DNA from: Mesostigma viride
Lineage: Eukaryota > Streptophyta > Mesostigmatophyceae > Mesostigmatales > Mesostigmataceae
Direction: 5' to 3'
NCBI GenBank assembly: GCA_009746045.1
Contig: RPFO01000275.1
Location: 126,001 to 190,000, forward strand
Length of the DNA stretch: 64,000 bases
Shown: in pieces, positions 52,801 through 63,140 of the stretch
Numbering within the stretch: position 1 is the stretch's first letter
Layout: the number at the start of each line of letters is the position of its first letter
Made by a program: the position numbers and the translations under genes
The notes under the pieces: generated by a model
What the model was told of the DNA's origin: nothing
What the model saw: only the letters and a program-made list of their open reading frames with translations
The model's database searches: none

Positions 52801-55800
52801 TACTTAAGCTGCCCGCTACCCCTCATGGTCTGTTACGTGTGTGTGCCCTCTGCCGTTGCAACTGCCTCGTGGTGGCTGCTCCATGGCTGGTTACGGGCTC
52901 ATGGCTGGCAACAATACTGGCAAAAATGGTGGTTTCTGCATGGCGAGGATGGTGGCGGTGGCGATGACTGCGGTGGGCACCTACGTCCACGTGCCTGCGC
53001 TGGTCACCCGATGAGACTCATGCTGGCCACGCCCCCTTTCCCCCCCCCTTTCTCCCCATCCCAGCCCCCCTGTTTCATGCCCCCCGCCCCCTGCCCCTTG
53101 TTCCCTGCGACCCCCCCCCCACGACTCACATCCCCCTGCTGCCGCTGCCCCCTCCCCCCCCACTTGGTTCTCACAGGAGATCACGCCGACCAACCGGCTG
53201 ATCGCGCTGCTGCTTTGCTTCGGGGGCGTCTTCTTCTACTCATTGCTCACCTCCACCATCTCCGTCAACATGAAGGTGCGGCGCATGATGCTAGCACGGC
53301 GACGCAAGGCAAAGGGTATAAAGGGTGTGCACGGACGCAGTGGCAACCAGCAGCATTGGCAGCCAGGGTCAGCAGCCACGTTATGCCCGCATGCCATCCG
53401 TATGCCGTTGGGTGCCCTCAAGCAGCATAGCCTTTGCGGGTCGCGTGGCTAGCATAGCTGGTTACGTAAATTGCCTTCTGGGCCCTCTTCTTTTCCCTTC
53501 TGTGCATGGACATGTGTTCCTGCATCTGCCTGTGTGTTCCTGCGCGTGTACACATCATCCCTGCCTTGCTTGTTCGTGCATGCACTGACCGGCTCCAGTT
53601 GGCCTCACATCGGCCTGGCACGTCTCTGCTGATGTGCGTGTTGTTGTAATCATGATTATCAAACTTACTATCGTCGGTGTTATTAGTGCTGATAATTGTT
53701 CCAAAAACTAATGTGCATGCGTCGTACAGGCGCGCATGGAGGACCTGCGAGCGGGCGCGCACACCAAGGCGATCGAGCACGGCCACATTGTAATCGTGGG
53801 GGTGAACGACCACCTGCAGCCGCTCATCCAGCAGCTCAGCATGGCGCATGACTTCCACCGGCATGACTACATGACACGCTGGTCCTGGTCGCGCCCATTC
53901 GCGCCGCGCGACGCCGAGTTTGTGCCCAAGTGAGTGCTGTCTGGCCAAGTGGGTTGGTGGCCAAGCGCGTGGTGGTGGCCAAGTGGGTGGTTGTGGGCAG
54001 AGCTTGTGCCCAAGTGGCTGTGCCCAAGGGCATGCATGCTGCATTGGTGCCTAGGTGAGTGGGGGCAGGGTGCCAGGTGGGGCGGGTGCAAGCGACCATG
54101 CCAGGCTGTTTGCTCCCCTGCGGCCACATCATTTACAGTAGAGTACTGTGAGATGCTGGGTCCACATCATCTACTGTAGAGTACTGTGAGATGCTGCGGC
54201 TTTGGGCCACAAGGAAATGGGAGATCAGTGCTAAGATGCGGGCAACCCTTAGCGGGACGCAACCAATGAAATTGCCCTGACGCTCATCCCTGGGGGCGTT
54301 GCCGTCATGGGGACAGTGCAATAGCTTCAACCCCCCACCAGGCCCCGCTCCCTCTCTTCAATGCATCCTGTTCCTCGCCCTCCCCCGTCTGGTACCGCCC
54401 TACCGGGGACCTAACTTGCCGCTGCGTGCTCCCCCCCGTGTCGGTTGCTGGCGCGTTCGCCTGGTGGCGGCAGGAAGCAGACCGTGATTGTCTTGTCGGA
54501 CAAGCCCAAGAGCGCGATTGAGAAGAGCCTCTCGTGGATGGACAAGAGCAATGCGTGGAACCTCAACGTTCTGTGCCGCAGGTGAGGGGGCAAGAATGTG
54601 CGGCAACAGCGCTTTTGCTGCGGGGGGGGGGATACGAGGCAGCAACGTGCCCGGCAGGTGGGCGGACAAACACGTGCGACATAAACGCTCCTTGTCGCGC
54701 ATGGGGGGATAGCTGTGTGCTGTGCACCATGTGGGCGCCAGGTGGGTGGCTTGCTCTATGGGGCCCTGCCTGACGCGCTGGGCATCCACCGCAAGTCTCT
54801 GATGACACGCGCCCACCCAGGTTTGCTCCATGCCAGGGTAGGGCTTGCTGCCTGGACGCAACGCGCTTCTCACAGGCCTTTGTATAGAAATCCCAAACTT
54901 CCACTATTGGTCCATGCTTCCGCTCCCACTGCCACCGGCCAAACCTAGAATTCCTGCAAAAGCACAGGAGAGCGCAAGTCCCTTGTGCTGCTCACTGTCA
55001 CAGTGGTTTGGGTAGCTGTAGGCCACCGTTGAGCGTCGCGTCCTGGTGGATGTGGCCTATCACTACCTGCTCCTAAACCCCTTTTAATTAATTTTTATTA
55101 ATCACACCTGCTGACTTATTACACCTGCTAACTAATCACAGCTGCTAACTAATCACACCTGCTGACTTATTACACCTGCTAACTAGTCACACCTGCTAAC
55201 TAATCACACCTGCTAGCTAATCACACCTGCTAACTAGTCACACCTGCTGACGAATCATACCTGCTAACTAATCGCACCTGCTCACAGTGTTTCTGCTAAG
55301 GTGGGGGGTGATTCGGACGGTCCAGACGAGGCCGCGAAGCGGCCGAGGGGGGTGGTACAGGGGGGGGCTCCCCCCCCCGGACGCTGGCGAATTTTTTCAA
55401 GGCAAAACAAAATGGCAAAAGGATTTCTATCATGGTTATGATGCTTCCTTTAGCATTCTTACAAATCTGGGTCAGGGCCTCTTGTGACAAAACCCAGGCA
55501 AAAAGGGTAGCTGATGGCCGTAGGCATTTAAGCCTCAGCCTAAAAGTACCAAACACGTTTATGCATTATGCATCCATTTGCAGCCAAGCTACCAAGCACC
55601 AACAAGACAAAATGAGGAAGAAAACGGGCCATCTGACTGTGGAATGTGGGCAGGGCCAAAGTGTACATCCTTTACGTAACATAGTAACGGTTCAAAAACA
55701 AATAAAGTGGGGGTATACGGCATAGCAAAGCAACAGATTCTGCTAATTCATAACACAGCTGAGCAGTCTCCGCAAAAATACCATTCCTTAAAATCCCTGA

Positions 55801-58800
55801 ATCCATTCGTGAAAGCTTTTTGAAGCCGTTTGTCCCTAGCCATTGACGCCCACTTGCCCAGCACACTCCTACGGCCCCTGGCTCTTTCCTATAATTCACC
55901 CCCTGCATTTTGCGTGTGTCCCTTTTTCCACAGACAGTGAAGCATTTCCAAGTACCTAAAGATATAGGGATCACATAAAGCATTTCTCCATGCGAGTACA
56001 GCGCCTCCATGCTGTTTTCGTAATCCGCAGCGCAGCAACCCCCCGTTCCTCCTTATCGGAATCCAAAACTACTCGGACTGACAGCAGGGGTGGAATTGAC
56101 AGCTTTAACATCGCTTCGAACAGCCTCCTTTTCTTTCTCTGCATTAGCATGCTGGCAGAGAGTTTTGTTGCTTTAGCCATTGGCAGCATCCAGTTAGCAA
56201 ACATGCAATCAGCTGCTCGCTTTTCTTCAAAGATCCGCAATTCCGGTTGAATTCTTGCGCGGCCTGGCGTCCCCGGCCTTCCCCAGTTCGATTAGGTATA
56301 CCTTCTCCCTCCGGTCGCTAAAAGGCTTCAGAAAATGCTTGCAGAAGCATGCACGTCCCAACATTTACCATCGGTTTTCTAGCGCAACATTAGCCCAGTA
56401 CACCACCGTAATCAGACATGCTTTAGCGGCGTCGCTGCCATTCTCGCAGCCTTTTTTCGTGCAAGGGGGAAAGCCGGCATGACATTCGCATGGCTGCCCA
56501 GTGCCTCCTGGCAAAAACATTACAAGTGTGCCTAGGGACTGACACCAAGAAAGGAGTATTCACCAATTCGCTATGGGACAAACGTAGGTGTAAAGCGGCA
56601 CAACATGGAATCTTGCTCAGAATCCGTACGTAGGGCCCGGCGTCACGCCGCGCATTGTGGCAGCCAGCGGCGCAGCTTGCTGCCTGCCGACTGCAAAACT
56701 CGGCCTTTTCCGTGGCGGGCCCCCCCCGACACCTACCGGACGTGTCCAGGCGGCCGCGCGGCCTCCTGATAAATGCGTCCGGACAGCCCGGCGGCCTCCG
56801 GACATTCGGACACAATGTCCGGATTCGGACCGTTAGAAGAAACGCTGCCTGCTAAGTTAGTCATACCTGCTAACTAGTCACATCTGCTAACTAATCACAC
56901 CTGCTAACTAATCACACCTGCTGACTAATCACACCTGCTAACTATCACACCTGCTAACTAATCACACCTGCTAACTAATCACACCTGCTAACTAATCACA
57001 CCTGCTAACTAATCACACCTGCTAACTAGTCACACCTGCTAACGAATCAGACCTGCTAACTAATCACATCTGCTAACTAATCACACCTGCTAACTAATCA
57101 CACCTGCTGACTAATCAGATCTGCTAACTAATCATGCTAACTAATCACAGCTGCTAACTAATCAGACCTGCTGACTAATCACACCTGCTAACTAATCACA
57201 CCTGCTGGCTAATCAGACCTGCTAACTAATCATGCTAACTAATCACACCTGCTAACTAGTCACACCTGCTGACTAATCACACCTGCTAACTAATCACACC
57301 TGCTGACTAATCACACCTGCTAACGAATCAGACCTGCTGACTAATCACACCTGCTAACTAATCACACCTGCTAACGAATCAGACCTGCTAACTAATCACA
57401 CCTGCTAACTAATCGCACCTGCTAACTAATCAGACCTGCTAACTAATCATGCTAACTAATCACACCTGCTAACTAATCACGCTAACTAATGACAGCTGCT
57501 AACTAATCACATCTGCTAACTAATCACACCTGCTAACTAATCACACCTGCTAACTAATCAGACCTGCTAACTAATCGCACCTGCTAACGAATCAGACCTG
57601 CTAACTAATCACACCTGCTGACTAATCAGACCTGCTAACTAATCATGCTAACTAATCACAGCTGCTAACTAATCAGACCTGCTGACTAATCACACCTGCT
57701 AACTAATCACACCTGCTAACGAATCAGACCTGCTAACTAATCATGCTAACTAATCACACCTGCTAACTAATCACGCTAACTAATGACAGCTGCTAACTAA
57801 TCACACGTGCTAACTAGTCACACCTGCTAACTAGTCACATCTGCTAACTAATCAGACCTGCTAACTAATCACACCTGCTAACTAATCAGACCTGCTAACT
57901 AATCACACCTGCTAACGAATCAGACCTGCTAACTAATCACACCTGCTAACTAATCACACCTGCTAACTAATCACACCTGCTAACTAGTCACACCTGCTAA
58001 CTAATCACACCTGCTAACTAGTCACACCTGCTAACTAATCACACCTGCTAACTAATCACACCTGCTAACTAATGACACGTGCTCGGCGTTCCCCTGGGAA
58101 CCGCACGGCCCTGTGTGTGTTGGGCGCTGGAACGATGGTGGCGAAAAGTGCTCCTTGGTGCTAAATGCTCCCCTTTGAAATTGCGCAGCACCCTCGTCTC
58201 GCGTCCCGTTCCATCCTAGCATTCTCTCTGTACGGGCTTCACTTGATGTTGACGTCTTGTTGCCTGCCTGCGTGCCCTTATATGCCCTTACCTGGCCTTC
58301 CCTCCCTTCCCCAGCGGCAACCTGGGCGACTCACGCACGTACGACAAGGTCTCCGCCGACAAAGCCAAATCGGTCGTCTTCCTCGCGCAACGAGCGGGGT
58401 AGGTCCACAATGGTCCTGGTGGATGGGGTGAAGGGTGGGCACACGCGCGGGTGGGTTTGATAGAATAATTTGCATGATTGGGTTTGATGGGACGAGCAAG
58501 TCGGTTGTTTTCTCGTGCCATCAGCGGGGTAGATGGCGAGGGTGAAGGGTGGGCACACGCGCGGGTGGGTTTGATAGAATAATTTGAATGATTGGGTTTG
58601 ATGGGACGATGGAGGAAGCCGGTCGGCTTCCTGGCGCAACGAGCGGGGTAGGCGCACTAAATCGCCTGCTGCTTGGTTTCGGTGTGGGTCCAGAGCGAGC
58701 AGGCTGGCTGGGCGATGTAACTGTAAGGTAGGTTTGGGCTCAGGACTTAGGAAAAGGTGGGGGATGCCTGCCTGTTTTTTTTGTGTTGGATCGCCACCAG

Positions 58801-61800
58801 AACACGCTTGATAAGATAGATAAACGCTTGATAAGATAGATGAACGCTTGACAAGATAGATGAACGCTTGATAAGATAGATGAACGCTTGATAAGATAGA
58901 TGAACGCTTGATAAGATAGATGAACGCTTGATAAGACAGATGAACGCTTGATAAGATAGATGAACGCTTGATAAGATAGATGAACGCTTGATAAGATAGA
59001 TGAACGCTTGATAAGATAGATGAACGCTTGATAAGATAGATGAACGCTTGATAAGATAGATAAACGCTTGATAAGATAGATAAACGCTTGATAAGATAGA
59101 TGAACGCTTGATAAGATAGATGAACGCTTGATAAGATAGATAAACGCTCGATAAGATAGATGAACGCTTGATAAGATAGATGAACGCTTGATAAGATAGA
59201 TGAACGCTCGATAAGATAGATGAACGTTTGATAGGATAGATGAACGTTTGACAAGATAGATGAACGCTTGATAAGATAGATAAACGCTTGATAGAGCCGC
59301 GCCGTGCCGTGCAGGTCCTCTTGCGATGCGCGGCGGTTCGCTCATTCTCTGTGGTTTCATGGTTTACTGGGCTGCATCTTGCGGCATGGACCCTGGTTGA
59401 GCGCTTGTCTGACGTTTCGCAGGTTAAGAACTTCACTGCTGATGGCTGCTTTTGTCTGGTCAGGATGCACGCCGCATGGGCTGCGTCCCACCATATATCA
59501 GCCCTGGCATGAGAGCCAAAGCAAGGCACATTTGCTGTCCGTGTGGCAGGCGGTTAGGTGTCCACTGTTCACCCTCTAGGGCGGCGCGGTTCTTGCACCC
59601 CGGCGATGTTTTGAATATTTAACCTGGCTTCGCTTGGGTTAGTGGAACACCTGGTCCACCCAGTCGGAGATGAGACTAGCGGACAGCCGCTGGGCAGTAG
59701 AGTGTGCATGCGTGTGTGCGTGTGTGCGTGTGTGCGTGTGTGCGTGTGTGCGTGTGTGCGTGTGTGCGTGTGTGCGTGTGTGCGTGTGTGCGTGTGTGCG
59801 TGTGTGCGTGTGTGCGTGTGTGCGTGTGTGCGTGTGTGCGTGTGCGTGTGTGCGTGTGTGCGTGTGTGCGTGTGTGCGTGTGTGCGTGTGTGCGTGTGTG
59901 CGTGTGTGCGTGTGTGCGTGTGTGCGTGTGTGCGTGTGTGCGTGTGTGCGTGTGTGCGTGTGTGCGTGTGTGCGTGTGTGCGTGTGTGCGTGTGTGCGTG
60001 TGTGCGTGTGTGCGTGTGTGCGTGTGTGCGTGTGTGCGTGTGTGCGTGTGTGCGTGTGTGCGTGTGTGCGTGTGTGCGTGTGTGCGTGTGTGCGTGTGTG
60101 CGTGTGTGCGTGTGTGCGTGTGTGCGTGTGTGCGTGTGTGCGTGTGTGCGTGTGTGCGTGTGTGCGTGTGTGCGTGTGTGCGTGTGTGCGTGTGTGCGTG
60201 TGTGCGTGTGTGCGTGTGTGCGTGTGTGCGTGTGTGCGTGTGTGCGTGTGTGCGTGTGTGCGTGTGTGCGTGTGTGCGTGTGTGCGTGTGTGCGTGTGTG
60301 CGTGTGTGCGTGTGTGCGTGTGTGCGTGTGTGCGTGTGTGCGTGTGTGCGTGTGTGCGTGTGTGCGTGTGTGCGTGTGTGCGTGTGTGCGTGTGTGCGTG
60401 TGTGCGTGTGTGCGTGTGTGCGTGTGTGCGTGTGTGCGTGTGTGCGTGTGTGCGTGTGTGCGTGTGTGCGTGTGTGCGTGTGTGCGTGTGTGCGTGTGTG
60501 CGTGTGTGCGTGTGTGCGTGTGTGCGTGTGTGCGTGTGTGCGTGTGTGCGTGTGTGCGTGTGTGCGTGTGTGCGTGTGTGCGTGTGTGCGTGTGTGCGTG
60601 TGTGCGTGTGTGCGTGTGTGCGTGTGTGCGTGTGTGCGTGTGTGCGTGTGTGCGTGTGTGCGTGTGTGCGTGTGTGCGTGTGTGCGTGTGTGCGTGTGTG
60701 CGTGTGTGCGTGTGTGCGTGTGTGCGTGTGTGCGTGTGTGCGTGTGTGCGTGTGTGCGTGTGTGCGTGTGTGCGTGTGTGCGTGTGTGCGTGTGTGCGTG
60801 TGTGCGTGTGTGCGTGTGTGCGTGTGTGCGTGTGTGCGTGTGTGCGTGTGTGCGTGTGTGCGTGTGTGCGTGTGTGCGTGTGTGCGTGTGTGCGTGTGTG
60901 CGTGTGTGCGTGTGTGCGTGTGTGCGTGTGTGCGTGTGTGCGTGTGTGCGTGTGTGCGTGTGTGCGTGTGTGCGTGTGTGCGTGTGTGCGTGTGTGCGTG
61001 TGTGCGTGTGTGCGTGTGTGCGTGTGTGCGTGTGTGCGTGTGTGCGTGTGTGCGTGTGTGCGTGTGTGCGTGTGTGCGTGTGTGCGTGTGTGCGTGTGTG
61101 CGTGTGTGCGTGTGTGCGTGTGTGCGTGTGTGCGTGTGTGCGTGTGTGCGTGTGTGCGTGTGTGCGTGTGTGCGTGTGTGCGTGTGTGCGTGTGTGCGTG
61201 TGTGCGTGTGTGCGTGTGTGCGTGTGTGCGTGTGTGCGTGTGTGCGTGTGTGCGTGTGTGCGTGTGTGCGTGTGTGCGTGTGTGCGTGTGTGCGTGTGTG
61301 CGTGTGTGCGTGTGTGCGTGTGTGCGTGTGTGCGTGTGTGCGGGTGTGTGCGTGTGTGCGTGTGTGTGCGGGTGTGTGCGTGTGTGTGCGGGTGTGTGCG
61401 TGCGTGTGCGTGCGTGTGCGTGCGTGTGCGTGCGTGTGCGTGCGTGTGTGCGTGTGTGTGTGGCACTAACGCCCCCCCACCTCCACACTCGACCTCCACG
61501 CTCCACCCCACCCCCACCCCACCCCCACCCCACCCCCACCCCACCCCACCCCACCCCACCCCACCCCCACCCCACCCCCACCCCACCCCACCCCACCCCC
61601 ACCCCACCACCCCAACCCCCCGCAACCTGTGCGCGGACCTCCAGCCGCGAAGGCGACAGCGACGCTGTTGTCAGCTTGTCGGCGCTGCAGCGGCTGATAC
61701 CCAAGTTCAAGCAGGACGTGGTCGTGCAGGTGGGTGAAGATGGGTGAAGACATGCGAGGTTGGAGGTATGTACAGCAAGAGGGCTCGTGGTACATGGATG

Positions 61801-62950
61801 GTTGACCGGTTCATACTTGCTTATGTACATGCTCAACGGTGTTTCTGCTGCTGCGTCACATGCTGCAGTTTTGGCCATTGCCTAGGGGAGCGGGGCTTAC
61901 CGGCCCCATTATGGCCCCACACGTGTCGGTCTTATGGCGCACGGCCCCGCGCGTGTCGATCTTATGGCGCACGGCCCCACACGTGTCGGTCTTATCGCGC
62001 ACGGCCCCACACGTGTCGTTGTCACCGGGAAGGGGGAAGTTGAAGGATGGCGAGTGACAGGGTGTCACTGTGGGAGTGTCTCTGTGTCTTGCCAGGGCTG
62101 GCAACGCTCTTACCCGCAACAGCAGCGCACGTAGCGGACGGCATGCTGACGTGGGGTTGGATGGTGCGTTGATCGCTGCTTGTGCGATTGTCTATCCCCA
62201 CGCCCGCGCGCGACAGGTGTCCAAGAGCAGCAGCGGGGCGCTCCTCAAGTCTGGGCTGGGCATGAACGTGAGTGGGCGTGTATCCGATGATTTGATTATG
62301 GGCATGAGCGTGAGCGGGCGCGGACCCATGATTTGATTGTCGAACGTGAGTGAGGCGGATCAGACGGGGCACAACTGCGAGTGGGCATGAATGTATATTG
62401 TTTGATAGAACCTGATGGGACACAAATCAAGTTGAAATTTAACTCGAGTGCTAGTGGACAGGGTGCACCCCCTTGGCAAGCACGCGATGGCCACGAGCCC
62501 AAACATTAGTCAGGAGGGCGCCTCTACCGTTCCTTGCACGCGCCGTCGTGTGCCAGGCCGCGGCCAGTCAAGATAAATATTGCAAGGCGCGCTGCGTGGA
62601 TGTGTCACTGAAACGGCAGGTCACTAGTGCTCGTGGATTGATGCTGCTGGCAATATGGCTGTCGCAGCACGCCGCCAGTGTACCTGCTGCTATCGCTTAC
62701 CCATGCACTCGGCTGGTTTTTTCATGTGCATGACCCCAACCTTGCCACGCTTGTATGCTGGTGCTGCTCGGTACCTCGTTCCCTGTCCTGGTCTCCCGTC
62801 CGCCCCTCCCCTCCCCCTCCTCCCCACCTGCTCCTGTGGGTTGCGTACGCCAGATCCAATCGGTGGAGAACCTTTCCTCCAAGCTCTTTGTGCAGTGTGC
62901 GCGCCAGCCAGGGCTGGCCTCTGTCTACACCGAACTCATGTCCCACTCCG
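49174..62950 (+). CDS. CASTOR/POLLUX/DMI1-like ion channel (exons 1-10, incomplete at the 3' side)
   Basis: Exons: 49174-49859, 50969-51040, 51860-51932, 53177-53275, 53730-53929, 54474-54581, 58315-58398, 61645-61729, 62217-62267 and 62854-62950. All introns are GT-AG and every junction phase agrees. The order matches the family: a Pro/Ala-rich N-terminus, a membrane helix, a pore-helix segment, an inner helix, then the RCK-like CASTOR/POLLUX middle domain (HGHIVIVGVNDHLQPLIQQL; SVVFLAQRAG; DAVVSLSALQRL; LFVQCARQPGLASVY). In plants these channels sit in nuclear-envelope or plastid membranes and pass cations linked to calcium signalling; bacterial relatives exist. Localisation here is unknown. 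The start is uncertain: ATG 49174 and ATG 49297 are both in frame, and earlier exons are possible. Exon 10 ends in phase 1, so the gene continues beyond 62950; no further exon was found up to 64000. Confidence 0.85.
50331..50396 (+). repeat. 14-bp tandem repeat, about 5 copies (intron 1)
   Basis: AGCGTGGCATTGTC with small variations. Confidence 0.85.
50572..50846 (+). repeat. 35-bp minisatellite, about 8 copies (intron 1)
   Basis: The unit contains GTGCTCAAGGTTGAAGGTCT and TTTCGGTGCAGG. Confidence 0.9.
50969..51040 (+). CDS. Channel gene exon 2: transmembrane helix
   Basis: Acceptor after CCCCTGCAG, donor GTGAGC at 51041. Encodes YFLLLIVLVSTIVVVGGLAF followed by YSV, a strong membrane helix. 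Phase 2 at both ends fits exons 1 and 3. Confidence 0.9.
51737..51776 (+). repeat. Partial duplicate of the acceptor and start of exon 3 (intron 2)
   Basis: TCGCCAGCATGGGCATTTCC CTCACCGACG copies the exon 3 acceptor and first codons (MGISLTD) about 120 bp upstream of the real exon, then diverges. Confidence 0.75.
51860..51932 (+). CDS. Channel gene exon 3: pore helix and filter region
   Basis: Encodes MGISLTDALWRSWSCVTATS followed by SHTK. It corresponds to the family pattern ALWxSWxxVAD-GNH. Begins in phase 2 (completing an Asn codon), ends in phase 0 before GTGGGT. Confidence 0.85.
52186..52800 (+). repeat. 56-bp minisatellite, 11 copies (intron 3)
   Basis: The unit runs from TGTTGAGGCACGGGTGTCTT to CATCAGCGCTCCGTTTGCAC and is nearly perfect in all copies. 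Confidence 0.95.
53177..53275 (+). CDS. Channel gene exon 4: inner pore helix
   Basis: 33 codons, EITPTNRLIALLLCFGGVFF then YSLLTSTISVNMK, corresponding to the helix after the filter in CASTOR/POLLUX. Donor GTGCGG at 53276 is weak but keeps the phase. Confidence 0.88.
53730..53929 (+). CDS. Channel gene exon 5: start of the RCK-like middle domain
   Basis: ARMEDLRAGAHTKAIEHGHI, then VIVGVNDHLQPLIQQL, matching the KVDSLRKG...H-LILGWSDKLGSLLKQL pattern of plant CASTOR. Donor GTGAGT at 53930. Confidence 0.92.
54132..54196 (+). repeat. Two copies of a short hairpin-forming unit (intron 5)
   Basis: ACAGTAGAGTACTGTGAGAT and ACTGTAGAGTACTGTGAGAT. Each contains a near-palindrome around ACAGTANAGTACTGT. 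Confidence 0.6.
54474..54581 (+). CDS. Channel gene exon 6
   Basis: KKQTVIVLSDKPKSAIEKSL, then SWMDKSNAWNLNVLCR. Corresponds to the VVVVLAERDKEEME...CRSG part of the middle domain. Donor GTGAGG. Confidence 0.9.
55100..55285 (+). repeat. 17-bp minisatellite, first block (intron 6)
   Basis: CACACCTGCTAACTAAT units, about 11 copies; the same array resumes at 56849. Confidence 0.9.
55301..56848. mobile_element. Unclassified 1.55-kb insertion splitting the 17-bp array
   Basis: The segment interrupts the 17-bp array and is flanked by CTGCTAAG (55293-55300 and 56849-56856). GATTCGGAC also occurs near both ends (55310 and 56822) in direct orientation. Its short frames carry no recognised motif and no clear inverted ends were found. 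Confidence 0.4.
56849..58076 (+). repeat. 17-bp minisatellite, main block, about 72 copies (intron 6)
   Basis: CACACCTGCTAACTAAT with frequent variants (CAGACC, CTGACT, TAACGA) and shortened units (ATGCTAACTAATC). Confidence 0.95.
58315..58398 (+). CDS. Channel gene exon 7
   Basis: SGNLGDSRTYDKVSADKAKS, then VVFLAQRAG. Corresponds to the KKVSVSKARAIIVLASD part of the middle domain. Donor GTAGGT at 58399; copies of this exon end follow in the intron. Confidence 0.9.
58365..58652 (+). repeat. Tandem copies of the exon 7 end, donor and intron start
   Basis: The segment from TCGGTCGTCTTCCTCGCG through AGCGGGGTAGG and about 100 bp of intron occurs once in full, then again from about 58500 and in part from about 58620. 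Each copy repeats the CAGCGGGGTAG or GAGCGGGGTAGG donor context. Confidence 0.8.
58802..59293 (+). repeat. 20-bp minisatellite, about 24 copies (intron 7)
   Basis: GCTTGATAAGATAGATGAAC, nearly perfect. Confidence 0.95.
59704..61463 (+). repeat. 8-bp microsatellite (TGTGTGCG)n, about 1.75 kb (intron 7)
   Basis: Very pure from about 59850 to 61335, with variants (GGGTGTGTGC, TGCGTGTGCG) at the 3' end. Alternating purine-pyrimidine throughout, so a candidate Z-DNA tract. It creates long frames in several phases that are not genes. Confidence 0.97.
61485..61618 (+). repeat. C-rich (CCCCA)-type tract next to exon 8
   Basis: Runs of CCCCACCCC and CCCCCACCCC over about 130 bp; the minus strand is G-run rich and could form G-quadruplexes. 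It ends 26 bp before the exon 8 start. Confidence 0.9.
61645..61729 (+). CDS. Channel gene exon 8
   Basis: GREGDSDAVVSLSALQRLIP, then KFKQDVVVQ. Corresponds to the SDARALRVVLSL...HVVVE part of the family. It lies directly after the C/A-rich repeat, with acceptor CTCCAG. Confidence 0.88.
61907..62016 (+). repeat. 30-bp minisatellite, about 3.6 copies (intron 8)
   Basis: The unit contains CACACGTGTCGGTCTTATGG and CGCACGGCCC. Confidence 0.88.
62217..62267 (+). CDS. Channel gene exon 9
   Basis: 17 codons, VSKSSSGALLKSGLGMN, in phase 0 at both ends; fits the short MSDLDNEPLVKLVG-like segment. Confidence 0.8.
62854..62950 (+). CDS. Channel gene exon 10
   Basis: IQSVENLSSKLFVQCARQPG, then LASVYTELMSHSG, matching the family RLMIQCALQPGLAQIWEDIL. 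Donor GTGCGT at 62951, phase 1; the partner exon is not found in the window. Confidence 0.9.
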
Positions 62951-63140
62951 GTGCGTACCGCGCTCGTCCCAACCGGGTACGGGGCAGCGAACGCCCCACC
63001 CCATTCGGGGGCGTTCCTGCCTTTTTCGATCACCTTCCCACTGGGGTATGGGGCATTCCAGGGTTGGGCAGAGAACTCCCCTCTCAGGGCGGTCTCTTTA
63101 TGCTTGCCTCACGCATTCAGTCGGAAAAGGTATGGGTGAT

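Noticed and set aside
52705-53430. 241-codon plus frame over the 56-bp satellite and exon 4
   Set aside because: It is in the wrong frame for exon 4 and mostly translates repeat and intron sequence.
56849-58076. CRISPR-like array
   Set aside because: Units are directly adjacent with no unique spacers, and the genome is eukaryotic; it is a minisatellite. The same applies to the other arrays.
58331-59529. Minus-strand frames with ILSSVHLSYQAFIYLI-type repeats
   Set aside because: Translation of the 20-bp satellite, open because 60 bp is three units; no other support.
59569-61878. Frames of 599 to 769 codons encoding HTHTRTHA- or CVRVCVCA-type repeats
   Set aside because: Artefact of the (TGTGTGCG)n tract inside an intron; present on both strands.
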